From assembly GCA_900542385.1 (NCBI GenBank), contig UQNP01000003.1:1-34364 (forward strand): a stretch of 34,364 nt of DNA, given 5' to 3'. A program made the translations under genes and the position numbers. How positions within the stretch are numbered: position 1 is the first letter of the stretch; the number at the start of each line of letters is the position of its first letter. The notes below the pieces were generated by a model, which was given only the letters and a program-made list of their open reading frames with translations, was not told the DNA's origin and ran no database searches. The DNA comes from an uncultured Eubacterium sp. GTDB lineage: Bacteria > Bacillota > Clostridia > Peptostreptococcales > Anaerovoracaceae. Below are positions 7,935-14,806 of this stretch, piece by piece.

Positions 7935-10558
7935 AAATACTTTACCTTGACTGCGGAATGGGAGCGGCGGGTGATATGCTGACCGCCGCTCTTTTGGAAC
8001 TTCTTCCCGATCCGGACAGTTTCATAGATAAACTAAATTCTATCGGTATCCCAGGAGCACGTTTCGCCAGAGAGTCTTCGATAAAATGCGGTATCACCGG
8101 CACACACATGTCCGTCACAGTAAACGGAACTGAAGAGGATGAATCAATAACAGGAAATAATCCTTCCGCCCACGGACACGTCACAGACCGGCACGACCAT
8201 GATGCGGAACGGCACGAACACCACCACGGAAGAAACGTTTCCGATATAGAGCATATAATCTCAAAGCTCGATATGCCCGAAACTGCAAAGGCGGACGCTA
8301 TGTCCGTATACCGTATCATATCCGATGCGGAAAGCAAGGTCCACGGCGTTCCCGTCACCGATATACATTTCCACGAAGTAGGCACGCTGGACGCCATAGC
8401 GGACATAACCGCAGTTTCCCTGCTCATGAACGAGATCGCACCGGACGAAACGGTTATTTCTCCGATCCACGTCGGAAGCGGTCATGTAAATTGTGCTCAC
8501 GGCACGGTTCCTGTCCCTGCCCCTGCCACAGCTCTCATATTGAAGAACATCCCCGCATACGGAGGCAGTATCGAGGGAGAACTCTGCACCCCTACCGGCG
8601 CAGCACTGCTGAAACATTTCGCTGATCGCTTCGGCAGTATGCCTCCGATGAAAACTTCGGCCATCGGATACGGCATGGGGAAAAAAGACTTTCCGCAGGC
8701 GAACTGTCTGCGTGCAATGCTGGGCGAAACAGCAGAAACAGGATCTGTGGAAAATCACAGCGCTGACAGTGATGATACCGTTCTCGAACTGTCCTGCAAT
8801 GTGGATGATATGACGGCGGAGGCCGTCAGCTTTGCCATGGACCGACTCTTTGACGGCGGTGCTCTGGAAGTCTACACAGCTCCGATAGGTATGAAAAAAT
8901 CACGCCCCGGCACACTGATACGAGTAATGTGCCGCGAAAGCGAACGAGAAAATATTATCAGGCTGCTGTTCAAACATACAACTACCATAGGCGTAAGAGA
9001 AACCGTGACCAGAAGACACATTCTCGACAGAAAAATCGAATCCATAGCGACTCCTTACGGCGAAGTGCACCGCAAGATCTCGCACGGGTACGGCGTTTCC
9101 CGCATGAAATACGAATACGACGATCTTTCCCGTATCGCAAAAGAAAACGATCTGTCTCTTGCCGATACAACAAGGCTGGTAGAAAGATACGCCCCCGAGG
9201 AGGAAAAGGACATCAGGCCGCAAAAAGCATCCACCGGCTCAGGGTCTTCGGATACCCCGGCTGATCAGGAACTGTCCGAGACAGAACAAACAGAGCTTGC
9301 AGAGAAAAAACAGCGCCTGGAAAAATATCTAAAAAATCTGGAAAGCGTGGCCGTCGCCTTTTCATCAGGAGTCGATTCCACCTTCCTGCTGAAGACAGCT
9401 CACGATGTGCTGGGCGAAAAAGCTGCCGCAGTAACTGCATTTTCACCTTCGTTTCCATCAAGAGAATTTGAAGAAGCAAGAACTTTCTGCGAAAAAGAAG
9501 GAATACGTCATCTCATCGTTGAAGCAGATGTGCTGTCCAACGAAGATTTTGTACGCAGCCCCGAAAACAGATGCTACATATGCAAGCACGATCTTATGTC
9601 CAAAATCATAGCTGCCGCTGAAGAAAGCGGCTTTTCATACGTTGCCGAGGGGTCCAATATGGATGATCTGGGGGACTACCGTCCCGGACTTGCCGCAATA
9701 TCGGAACTTGATGTCAAAAGCCCCTTAAAAGAAGCAGGGTTGACAAAAAAAGAAATACGCATTCTCTCAAAGGAAACAGGACTTTCCACATGGGACAAGC
9801 CATCTTTTGCCTGCCTCGTTTCCCGCATACCTTACGGAGAGAGGATCACAAATGAAAAACTGGAAATGATAGAGAAAGCCGAACAGGCTCTGCTGGATCT
9901 GGGACTTACGCAGGTGCGCGTACGCATACACGGAGACCCGCAGCAAGGCTTCATCGCAAGGATCGAAACCGAGCCTTCAGATTTCGATAAAATAATTTCG
10001 CCGGGAATCTCCGAGCACATTTCTCAGTATTTAAAAAGTCTCGGTTTTCTGTACGTTACCCTCGATTTCGGCGGCTATCAGGCGGGAAGCATGAATTTAA
10101 ACATAAAAAAAGATATTGAAATAAAAATATTCGACACCCTGCCTGAGTCTGCCTCCAATATCCGCAAAGACGTCTTTATACGGGAACAGAGCTTTTCAGA
10201 AGAGTTCGATGATATCGACAAAACAGCAACGCATCTCGTAGCTTTCCAAAACGGAATCCCTGCAGCAACATGCAGGATATTTGAGGATAACTCCGATCTG
10301 CCAGGCGGAGTTTCTGACGATCTGACATTTATTTTAGGCAGACTGGCCGTGAGAAAAGAATACCGAGGCAAAGGCCTCGGCGCAGATATCATGAAAAAAG
10401 CTGAGGAAACCGCTGCATCAAAAGGAGCCAAGACACTGAAACTTCATGCGCAGTTACAGGCAAAACCATTCTACGAAAAACTCGGCTACAAACCCTTCGG
10501 CGAAATGGACCGCGAGGAAAATACTCCTCACATCTGGATGCAGAAAACTCTGGTATAG
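7931..10558 (+). CDS. larC/larE: LarC-LarE-GNAT fusion protein (nickel insertion, sulfur insertion, acetyltransferase)
   Basis: One 875-residue protein with three modules. Residues 1 to about 415 are LarC (DUF111), the CTP-dependent enzyme that inserts nickel into the pincer nucleotide. It has the start LYLDCGMGAAGDM, a His-rich loop at 81-99 with eight histidines, and HFHEVGTLDAIADI. A Ser/Thr/Asp-rich linker (about 415-445) leads to LarE (about 446-722), the ATP-activating sulfur insertase. LarE shows the PP-loop SSGVDS (478-483), CYIC (Cys548, Cys551) and SFACLVSRIPYG (Cys628). Residues about 728-875 are a GNAT acetyltransferase with the acetyl-CoA loop RGKGLG (812-817) and the late FYEKLGY motif. 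LarC is one continuous frame, not split as in L. plantarum. The start overlaps the larB stop, with GGAGG at 7919-7923. The acetyl acceptor is unknown. Confidence 0.93.
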   Translation: MKILYLDCGMGAAGDMLTAALLELLPDPDSFIDKLNSIGIPGARFARESSIKCGITGTHMSVTVNGTEEDESITGNNPSAHGHVTDRHDHDAERHEHHHGRNVSDIEHIISKLDMPETAKADAMSVYRIISDAESKVHGVPVTDIHFHEVGTLDAIADITAVSLLMNEIAPDETVISPIHVGSGHVNCAHGTVPVPAPATALILKNIPAYGGSIEGELCTPTGAALLKHFADRFGSMPPMKTSAIGYGMGKKDFPQANCLRAMLGETAETGSVENHSADSDDTVLELSCNVDDMTAEAVSFAMDRLFDGGALEVYTAPIGMKKSRPGTLIRVMCRESERENIIRLLFKHTTTIGVRETVTRRHILDRKIESIATPYGEVHRKISHGYGVSRMKYEYDDLSRIAKENDLSLADTTRLVERYAPEEEKDIRPQKASTGSGSSDTPADQELSETEQTELAEKKQRLEKYLKNLESVAVAFSSGVDSTFLLKTAHDVLGEKAAAVTAFSPSFPSREFEEARTFCEKEGIRHLIVEADVLSNEDFVRSPENRCYICKHDLMSKIIAAAEESGFSYVAEGSNMDDLGDYRPGLAAISELDVKSPLKEAGLTKKEIRILSKETGLSTWDKPSFACLVSRIPYGERITNEKLEMIEKAEQALLDLGLTQVRVRIHGDPQQGFIARIETEPSDFDKIISPGISEHISQYLKSLGFLYVTLDFGGYQAGSMNLNIKKDIEIKIFDTLPESASNIRKDVFIREQSFSEEFDDIDKTATHLVAFQNGIPAATCRIFEDNSDLPGGVSDDLTFILGRLAVRKEYRGKGLGADIMKKAEETAASKGAKTLKLHAQLQAKPFYEKLGYKPFGEMDREENTPHIWMQKTLV

Positions 10559-10632
10559 CAGCCTGCGAATATTCTTTTAACGCCGATAAAATCAAGAAAA
10601 AATTTTCCCATACCTTCCAAAAATCACAAACT

Positions 10633-10668
10633 GCCCGTCTGAATACTCATTCAGACGGGCCGCTTTTA
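10633..10668. terminator. Intrinsic terminator between lar operon and RHH gene
   Basis: A perfect 12-bp stem (10633-10644 with 10649-10660), an ACTC loop and a T-rich tail CGCTTTTATT on the plus strand. It sits directly next to the stop of the convergent RHH gene at 10670, so it likely serves both directions. Confidence 0.9.
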
Positions 10669-10669
10669 T

Positions 10670-10930
10670 TCAATTCCCCTTTTTTCTCTGCCGCACACAC
10701 TCACTGAGCAGGTATTCTATCTGCCCGTTGATGGAGCGGAAATCCTCTTCCGCCCAGGCGGCTATTTCATTCCACAGACTCGGAGACAAACGCACTACCA
10801 TCTGTTTCTTCGTCTTTTCTTTATCTTTTATGGCTTTCTCCTTTTTCTTTATCTCATCTTCGAGGGATTTAAGCTTTTCAAGGCGCTCCCTGAGCTTTTC
10901 CTCTTTATTGTCCATATCATCGAAACTCAT
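10670..10930 (-). CDS. Ribbon-helix-helix (Arc/MetJ-type) DNA-binding protein with N-terminal coiled coil
   Basis: Small protein of 86 residues. The N-terminal half (about 5-40) is almost entirely Lys/Glu heptad-like helix and should form a coiled coil. The C-terminal half is a ribbon-helix-helix fold: the strand KKQMVVRLSPSLWNEI at about 42-57, then two helices including the turn FRSINGQIEYLL. I chose ATG 10930. A GTG at 10954 in the same frame is possible and would add eight residues (MRGGVEHL), but it would read through a run of nine G. That run instead sits about 11 bp before ATG 10930 and could be the ribosome binding site. It starts 34 bp after the SPFH stop on the same strand, so the two are probably co-transcribed. 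Its likely target is the operator upstream of that gene. Confidence 0.8.
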   Translation of the reverse strand: MSFDDMDNKEEKLRERLEKLKSLEDEIKKKEKAIKDKEKTKKQMVVRLSPSLWNEIAAWAEEDFRSINGQIEYLLSECVRQRKKGN

Positions 10931-10941
10931 GAGATGTTCTA

Positions 10942-10950
10942 CCCCCCCCC
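10942..10950 (-). repeat. Run of nine G at the start of the RHH gene
   Basis: Homopolymer of nine C on the plus strand, that is G9 on the coding strand, just upstream of ATG 10930. It may act as ribosome binding site or as a slippage site. Confidence 0.75.
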
Positions 10951-10964
10951 GCACAAAATTTATT

Positions 10965-11981
10965 TTAATATAGACTTCCGCTGTTTACTATAGGCTGCGC
11001 TTCCTTATCTCCGCAGAGAACTACGAGAAGGTTGGATACCATCGCCGCCTTTCTCTCATCATCCAGAAGCACCAGATCATCTCTTTCCAGCTTATCGAGC
11101 GCCATATGCACCATGCCTACCGCACCTTCAACGATCTTTTCCCTTGCAGCTATAGTTGCCGTTGCCTGCTGTCTCTTGAGCATTGCTGCTGCTATCTCTT
11201 CGGAGTACGCAAGGTGTGTTATCCTTACTTCTATTATCTCTATACCTGCGTCATCAGCCTTTTCCTGGAGAGCTGATTTCATCTTTTCGGCGATCTCAAA
11301 GCTTGATCCTCTGAGAGTCATTTCATCGTCATCGCCTTCCATGCTGTCGTAAGGATAAAGTCTTGCCAGATTCCTTATGGTCGAATCGCACTGTATCGAC
11401 AGATATTCCGAATAATTTTCTACGTTGAACACAGCTTTTGTAGGATTAACGACTTTCCAGATAACCACTGATCCTATTATAACAGGATTTCCCTGGACAT
11501 CGTTTACTTTCTGCTGAGCATTATTGAGCGTCATCGTCTTTGTGGAAACTTTTTTACTTACCTTCGGCTTTGAAGTTTTCGCATTCTTCTTGCCGCTTTC
11601 CATAAGCTCCGCCGTTATCTCTTCGCTGAATGATGATGCGGACGGATTAAAGGCTGTGCAGAACGGATTTACGAAGTAAAAACCGTCTTTCTTTATCGTT
11701 CCGTAGTATTTACCGAAAAGGGTGAGAACGAGAGCTTCGTTCGGATTCAGTATCTTAAGGCCGCCCATGAGTATAAAGCAGAGTATCATAAGCAGCACTC
11801 CTGCCGTTATCAATACTGCCGCCATCCCGGAGGAAGACGAGGATGCCCATATCCCGGCTATTATAAGGAATACCCCCGCTAATATCCCCACGATGGAAAG
11901 TATCAGCATCAGCATTCCCGATGCCGGATTGAGATTTTTTTCAACTACATTGTTTTTCATGTTTTCCATTTCTTTTCCCAT
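10965..11981 (-). CDS. SPFH/band-7 domain membrane protein
   Basis: Membrane-anchored scaffold-type protein of the stomatin/prohibitin/flotillin group, 338 residues. Two hydrophobic segments lie near the N-terminus (MLMLILSIVGILAGVFLIIA, then AAVLITAGVLLMILCFILMG). The SPFH domain follows, from KILNPNEALVLTLFGKYYGT with the typical GFYFVNPF to the helical KRQQATATIAAREKIVEGAV segment. A Lys/Ser/Thr-rich insert sits between the first strands and IIGSVVIWKV. I chose ATG 11981 because AGAGG lies 7-8 bp upstream; an ATG five codons earlier has no site. The RHH gene follows directly. The promoter upstream is close to consensus and carries a double palindrome. The function is likely membrane microdomain organisation or stress response, but no partner is visible. 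Confidence 0.9.
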   Translation of the reverse strand: MGKEMENMKNNVVEKNLNPASGMLMLILSIVGILAGVFLIIAGIWASSSSSGMAAVLITAGVLLMILCFILMGGLKILNPNEALVLTLFGKYYGTIKKDGFYFVNPFCTAFNPSASSFSEEITAELMESGKKNAKTSKPKVSKKVSTKTMTLNNAQQKVNDVQGNPVIIGSVVIWKVVNPTKAVFNVENYSEYLSIQCDSTIRNLARLYPYDSMEGDDDEMTLRGSSFEIAEKMKSALQEKADDAGIEIIEVRITHLAYSEEIAAAMLKRQQATATIAAREKIVEGAVGMVHMALDKLERDDLVLLDDERKAAMVSNLLVVLCGDKEAQPIVNSGSLY

Positions 11982-12088
11982 TTTTCTACCTCTCATTTTT
12001 TATTTTGACTATATTTATATTCGCTGTACGCGCAATTCACGATACGGCCGTTTACTTTTCCTGCATGTGCGGCAGGTTTTGTTTTGTT

Positions 12089-12107
12089 TGATATCATTTT
12101 GATATCA
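12089..12107. promoter_or_regulatory. Twin palindromic operator TGATATCA x2
   Basis: Two identical 8-bp palindromes TGATATCA at 12089-12096 and 12100-12107, 11 bp centre to centre, about one helical turn. They cover the expected transcription start of the SPFH-RHH promoter. Tandem short palindromes one turn apart suit ribbon-helix-helix dimers, as in MetJ or Arc operators. I saw no other exact copy in the window, without a computed search. Confidence 0.65.
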
Positions 12108-12109
12108 CT

Positions 12110-12137
12110 ATTATATCTTATAGAATCTTTTTGTCAA
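12110..12137 (-). promoter_or_regulatory. Strong promoter of the SPFH-RHH operon
   Basis: On the minus strand a perfect TTGACA (12132-12137), a 16-bp spacer and a perfect TATAAT (12110-12115). It lies about 120 bp before the SPFH start. The leader contains a small hairpin CCTGC/GCAGG at 12060-12076. Confidence 0.8.
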
Positions 12138-12169
12138 TAGCCCTATTTAATGCTTCACGATGTTTTTAT

Positions 12170-12210
12170 GCTGTACGGCCGTCTGATCTCCCAGGATACT
12201 GCCATACAGC
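12170..12210. other. Inverted repeat in the 12000-12470 intergenic region
   Basis: GCTGTA-C-GGC (12170-12180) pairs with GCC-A-TACAGC (12201-12210), a 9-bp stem with one mismatch. The palindrome ACGGCCGT inside it at 12175-12182 also occurs at 12044-12051. The role is unknown. Apart from this, the SPFH promoter and the terminator at 12238-12290, I see nothing else in 12000-12470. Confidence 0.4.
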
Positions 12211-12229
12211 AGCAAACAAATAATATAAA

Positions 12230-12290
12230 ACAATAAAAAAGTCCAACGATCCCGGCATTTGCCGTGAAATCATCGGACTTTGCTTTTTAT
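12230..12290 (-). terminator. Terminator downstream of the acetoacetate decarboxylase-like gene
   Basis: AAAGTCC (12238-12244) pairs with GGACTTT (12275-12281), with a nested hairpin CGGCA/TGCCG (12253-12257 / 12260-12264). On the minus strand the stem is followed by TTTTTTATTGTT, a good U tract. About 190 bp of leaderless, gene-free sequence separate it from the gene end. Confidence 0.65.
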
Positions 12291-12470
12291 ATACCCCTCA
12301 GTATCTGCACTGTGTCATCGTAAACGCCCTAAAATAACTGCTTTACGATATTCTCGGCAAAAAATCCTCCAAAGCCTTAACAAAAACTTTCCGCAAGAGC
12401 TTTTCAAAATGATCTTTCCCGAAAACGGCTCAAAATGAGTCAATGCAGTCTGAATATATTGTAAAGTCTG

Positions 12471-13316
12471 CTATCGCAGCCTGTAGCTGTGCATATAATC
12501 GCACGGCTCACTGTAAAGTATATGCTGTGCGCCCAGATATTTTCTTATCTCCAGATCAGCAAGACCCTTGCCGACTCTGTAATACGTAGGCATGTCTTCC
12601 CATTCAGGCTCATAGAACTTCACACTGCCCTTGCAGAACTTGGACTGAGGAGCCTTTATCTCCCACTTGTAGTCTGCCGGTTTCTCCCACTTCTTAGGGT
12701 TGAATACAGGATATGCCACATCCGGTACTGTGATATCGTCTACCGACGGAATGTATCTGTAATTCATCTTGCCCTGGCTCTGAGCTGCAAGCTTCATCAT
12801 CCTGTCAGGATCTTCAGCAGGTTTGTTTACATCTATCTGAAGCTTCATGAAAGGGAAATCCCAGCTGTATGCTTTCGCTGTGTATATACCTTCATAATGT
12901 GTAAACCTTGGAATATCAGCGTATATCTTACTGTACCCTATACCGTCTCTTCCCGCTACGATAGGATCTGCATGGTTTTCGAACATTACGAGGATCAGGT
13001 CTCCGTCCAGTTCATCTCTTTCGCCTTTAAAATGCACCGGCGTAGAGATATTTATGAGGCTGTAGGTATGTCCCGCAAGCCAGCCTATATTGGCGAATTC
13101 GCACACCTGAACACTGACAACAGGTTCGTTTGAAGTAAATCCCTCAGGAAGCAGAGCCACTATCTGATCGGGATTAGTTTCAAATGAAACTCCGAGGCAT
13201 TCCACATCAGCAGGCTGATGAAGTATCCTCTCTCCCTGCATATTCTGCATAGTAGTCGTAGGGCCGAAAAATACCGGCTGCATATAGAATTTATCTTTTT
13301 CAAACTTAAACGACAT
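12471..13316 (-). CDS. Acetoacetate decarboxylase family protein
   Basis: Member of the acetoacetate decarboxylase superfamily, 281 residues, slightly longer than clostridial Adc. Family features are the LIVMFENHADPIVAGRDGIGYSK stretch read in two parts: Glu113 in FENHADPIVAGRD and Lys130 in GIGYSK. Lys130 aligns with the Schiff-base lysine. The next residue is Ile131, where the classical enzyme has a second lysine that lowers the pKa of the first. This suggests the protein may be one of the divergent family members that act on other oxoacids by Schiff-base chemistry. The start has GAGGAG seven bases upstream. It stands alone with its own promoter and terminator, and no acetone-pathway CoA transferase is near. 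Confidence 0.82.
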   Translation of the reverse strand: MSFKFEKDKFYMQPVFFGPTTTMQNMQGERILHQPADVECLGVSFETNPDQIVALLPEGFTSNEPVVSVQVCEFANIGWLAGHTYSLINISTPVHFKGERDELDGDLILVMFENHADPIVAGRDGIGYSKIYADIPRFTHYEGIYTAKAYSWDFPFMKLQIDVNKPAEDPDRMMKLAAQSQGKMNYRYIPSVDDITVPDVAYPVFNPKKWEKPADYKWEIKAPQSKFCKGSVKFYEPEWEDMPTYYRVGKGLADLEIRKYLGAQHILYSEPCDYMHSYRLR

Positions 13317-13379
13317 GATACCACTCCTCTCTGTTCAACAAAACATCTTGAAAGAAATCGTTTATCTTTTAACAATCCT

Positions 13380-13407
13380 ATTATAACTCTTTGTATACAG
13401 AATTCAA
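13380..13407 (-). promoter_or_regulatory. Promoter of the acetoacetate decarboxylase-like gene
   Basis: TTGAAT (13402-13407), 16-bp spacer, TATAAT (13380-13385) on the minus strand, about 60 bp before the start codon. Confidence 0.65.
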
Positions 13408-13465
13408 TATCCAAAATATGTTTTTTTAATGTTTTTTTGATGATACTTCCGATCTTTTTACGCCA

Positions 13466-13504
13466 AAATAAAAGTCCCGGTTTTCACAAAAGAAAACCGG
13501 GACT
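13466..13504 (-). terminator. Terminator downstream of the sortase gene
   Basis: A perfect 13-bp stem (13473-13485 with 13492-13504) around a 6-base loop. Reading on the minus strand it is followed by TTTATTTT. It lies 32 bp after the sortase stop. Confidence 0.85.
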
Positions 13505-13535
13505 GCTTAAAATCCGCGTACTTATGTCAGTTTCC

Positions 13536-14309
13536 TCACTGAGGTGTGACCTGCTTTGCATCGGTACGCCTGCCGACTACAAAGAACCTTCCGTCTTCAT
13601 CTTCATTGGTGCACGTAGAAAGCGTCACCAGCTGATCTCCGTATTCAGGCTCTACTCCTGTATCGTAAAGGGAAAGACCTTTCACTCCATCAACGAATTC
13701 ATTGAAATCCTCTTCAGAAGTTATGCCTGCATACTGATAGTACTTGAATTCTCCGGAATTTTCAGGATATATCCTGGAATATCCCACTGCCACTATCTCG
13801 TATGTACCCTGGCCGCCTTTATATATGGTGTCGAATTTGAAAGTCTTGTGGCTCTGATAAAAGCTCTCATCATCATAATCCAGCAGATCGTGGAACATGG
13901 TGCCGTTTTTCATATTATGTCCATATATAAAGAAATTTGAAGTCGGCACAAAAATGTCGCTGGAGGCATCCATGAACGGTGTTCCTGAAGTTGCATGCTC
14001 CTTGTTGAAGTCGCGTCTCAGATAGTATTCCGGATCATCAGGCGTCCACATGACCGGATAATCTATCTTTGTGCCGTCCATCTGTATCCAGCCTATTATA
14101 TCTCCGTTTTTGAGATAGAGATCGACGTACTTTCCTATTACCGTACCCTTGTCAGTCTCCATATCTTCCCGCTGTGTTTTCAGCTTTGCCAGATCTTCAA
14201 GCGCCTGCTGCTCACGCATTCCCGTCAGGAAATAGTTGAGCAGAGTTCCCGCAGCTCCGAGAAACACTATTATACATATTACTAAAATTATCTTTCTTCC
14301 TAAGCTCAT
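13536..14309 (-). CDS. srtB: Class B sortase
   Basis: Membrane-anchored cysteine transpeptidase that joins sorting-signal proteins to peptidoglycan or builds a pilus-like polymer. It has 257 residues, with a single N-terminal membrane anchor at about 7-29 (inside-to-outside, typical for class B) and then the beta-barrel sortase domain. The catalytic residues are His131 (FFIYGHN), Cys233 (TLSTCT) and Arg241 (GRFFVVGRR). The YWRRDFN-like segment YYLRRDFNKEH and the helix after the His are also typical of SrtB. The start has the weak site AAAGGGA. No protein with an LPxTG- or NPxTN-like signal is encoded in the window, so its substrate lies elsewhere. It may be read through from the ACT gene 63 bp upstream. 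Confidence 0.93.
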   Translation of the reverse strand: MSLGRKIILVICIIVFLGAAGTLLNYFLTGMREQQALEDLAKLKTQREDMETDKGTVIGKYVDLYLKNGDIIGWIQMDGTKIDYPVMWTPDDPEYYLRRDFNKEHATSGTPFMDASSDIFVPTSNFFIYGHNMKNGTMFHDLLDYDDESFYQSHKTFKFDTIYKGGQGTYEIVAVGYSRIYPENSGEFKYYQYAGITSEEDFNEFVDGVKGLSLYDTGVEPEYGDQLVTLSTCTNEDEDGRFFVVGRRTDAKQVTPQ

Positions 14310-14372
14310 AGTCTTTTTCCCTTTTTGAACAATCAGGTAATCGAGTGAATATCATCTTCTTCACTGCTTTTC

Positions 14373-14795
14373 TTACAGGTCTTTCGGCTCTACAAGCTCA
14401 ACGTCATTAGCTTTCAGTATTTCTTCAGCTTTCTTTTCATCGCTCACCTTCATCATGATGAGCGCCTTGCCTTCATCGGATTTGATAGTCGAATAAATGT
14501 AATTCACCGCTATGCCTTCACCTGCAAGTATCTTGAGGATACGGTGAAGTCCGCCCGGTTTGTCTTCAAGCGATACTCCTATGACCTCTGTGATGCTCGC
14601 TGAAAAACCTTTTTCAACAAGGATCCTGACCATGGCTTCCGGATCTTCCACTATGCATCGAAGTATGCCGAAATCAACTGTTTCTGCGATGGTACATGCT
14701 TTGAGATCGATGTTGTTTTCCAAGAGTATGCCGGTGATATCCGCCAATCTTCCCACTGTATTTTCAACAAATACAGAAACCTGCTTTACTACCAT
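14373..14795 (-). CDS. Tandem ACT-domain amino acid-binding protein
   Basis: Small cytosolic protein of 140 residues made of two ACT domains (about 3-66 and 69-138). The first starts KQVSVFVENTVGRLADITG, the second EVIGVSLEDKPGGLHRILKI; both carry the Gly-x-Leu turn that binds amino acids at ACT dimer interfaces. The start has GGAGG at a good distance. It follows paaK after 11 bp and belongs to the iorA-iorB-paaK operon. ACT proteins of this type are commonly paired with paaK in anaerobes. I infer that it senses an aromatic or branched-chain amino acid, possibly controlling the neighbouring enzymes; there is no DNA-binding domain. Confidence 0.9.
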   Translation of the reverse strand: MVVKQVSVFVENTVGRLADITGILLENNIDLKACTIAETVDFGILRCIVEDPEAMVRILVEKGFSASITEVIGVSLEDKPGGLHRILKILAGEGIAVNYIYSTIKSDEGKALIMMKVSDEKKAEEILKANDVELVEPKDL

Positions 14796-14806
14796 TTGAA
14801 TCCTCC

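Noticed and set aside
9213..9479. Separate small gene at the LarC-LarE junction on the minus strand
   Set aside because: It is the reverse of the interdomain linker and PP-loop region and has no ribosome binding site.
14343..14364. GTGAA/TTCAC hairpin between the ACT and sortase genes as a terminator
   Set aside because: The stem is only five pairs with no T tract on the minus strand, so read-through is likely.
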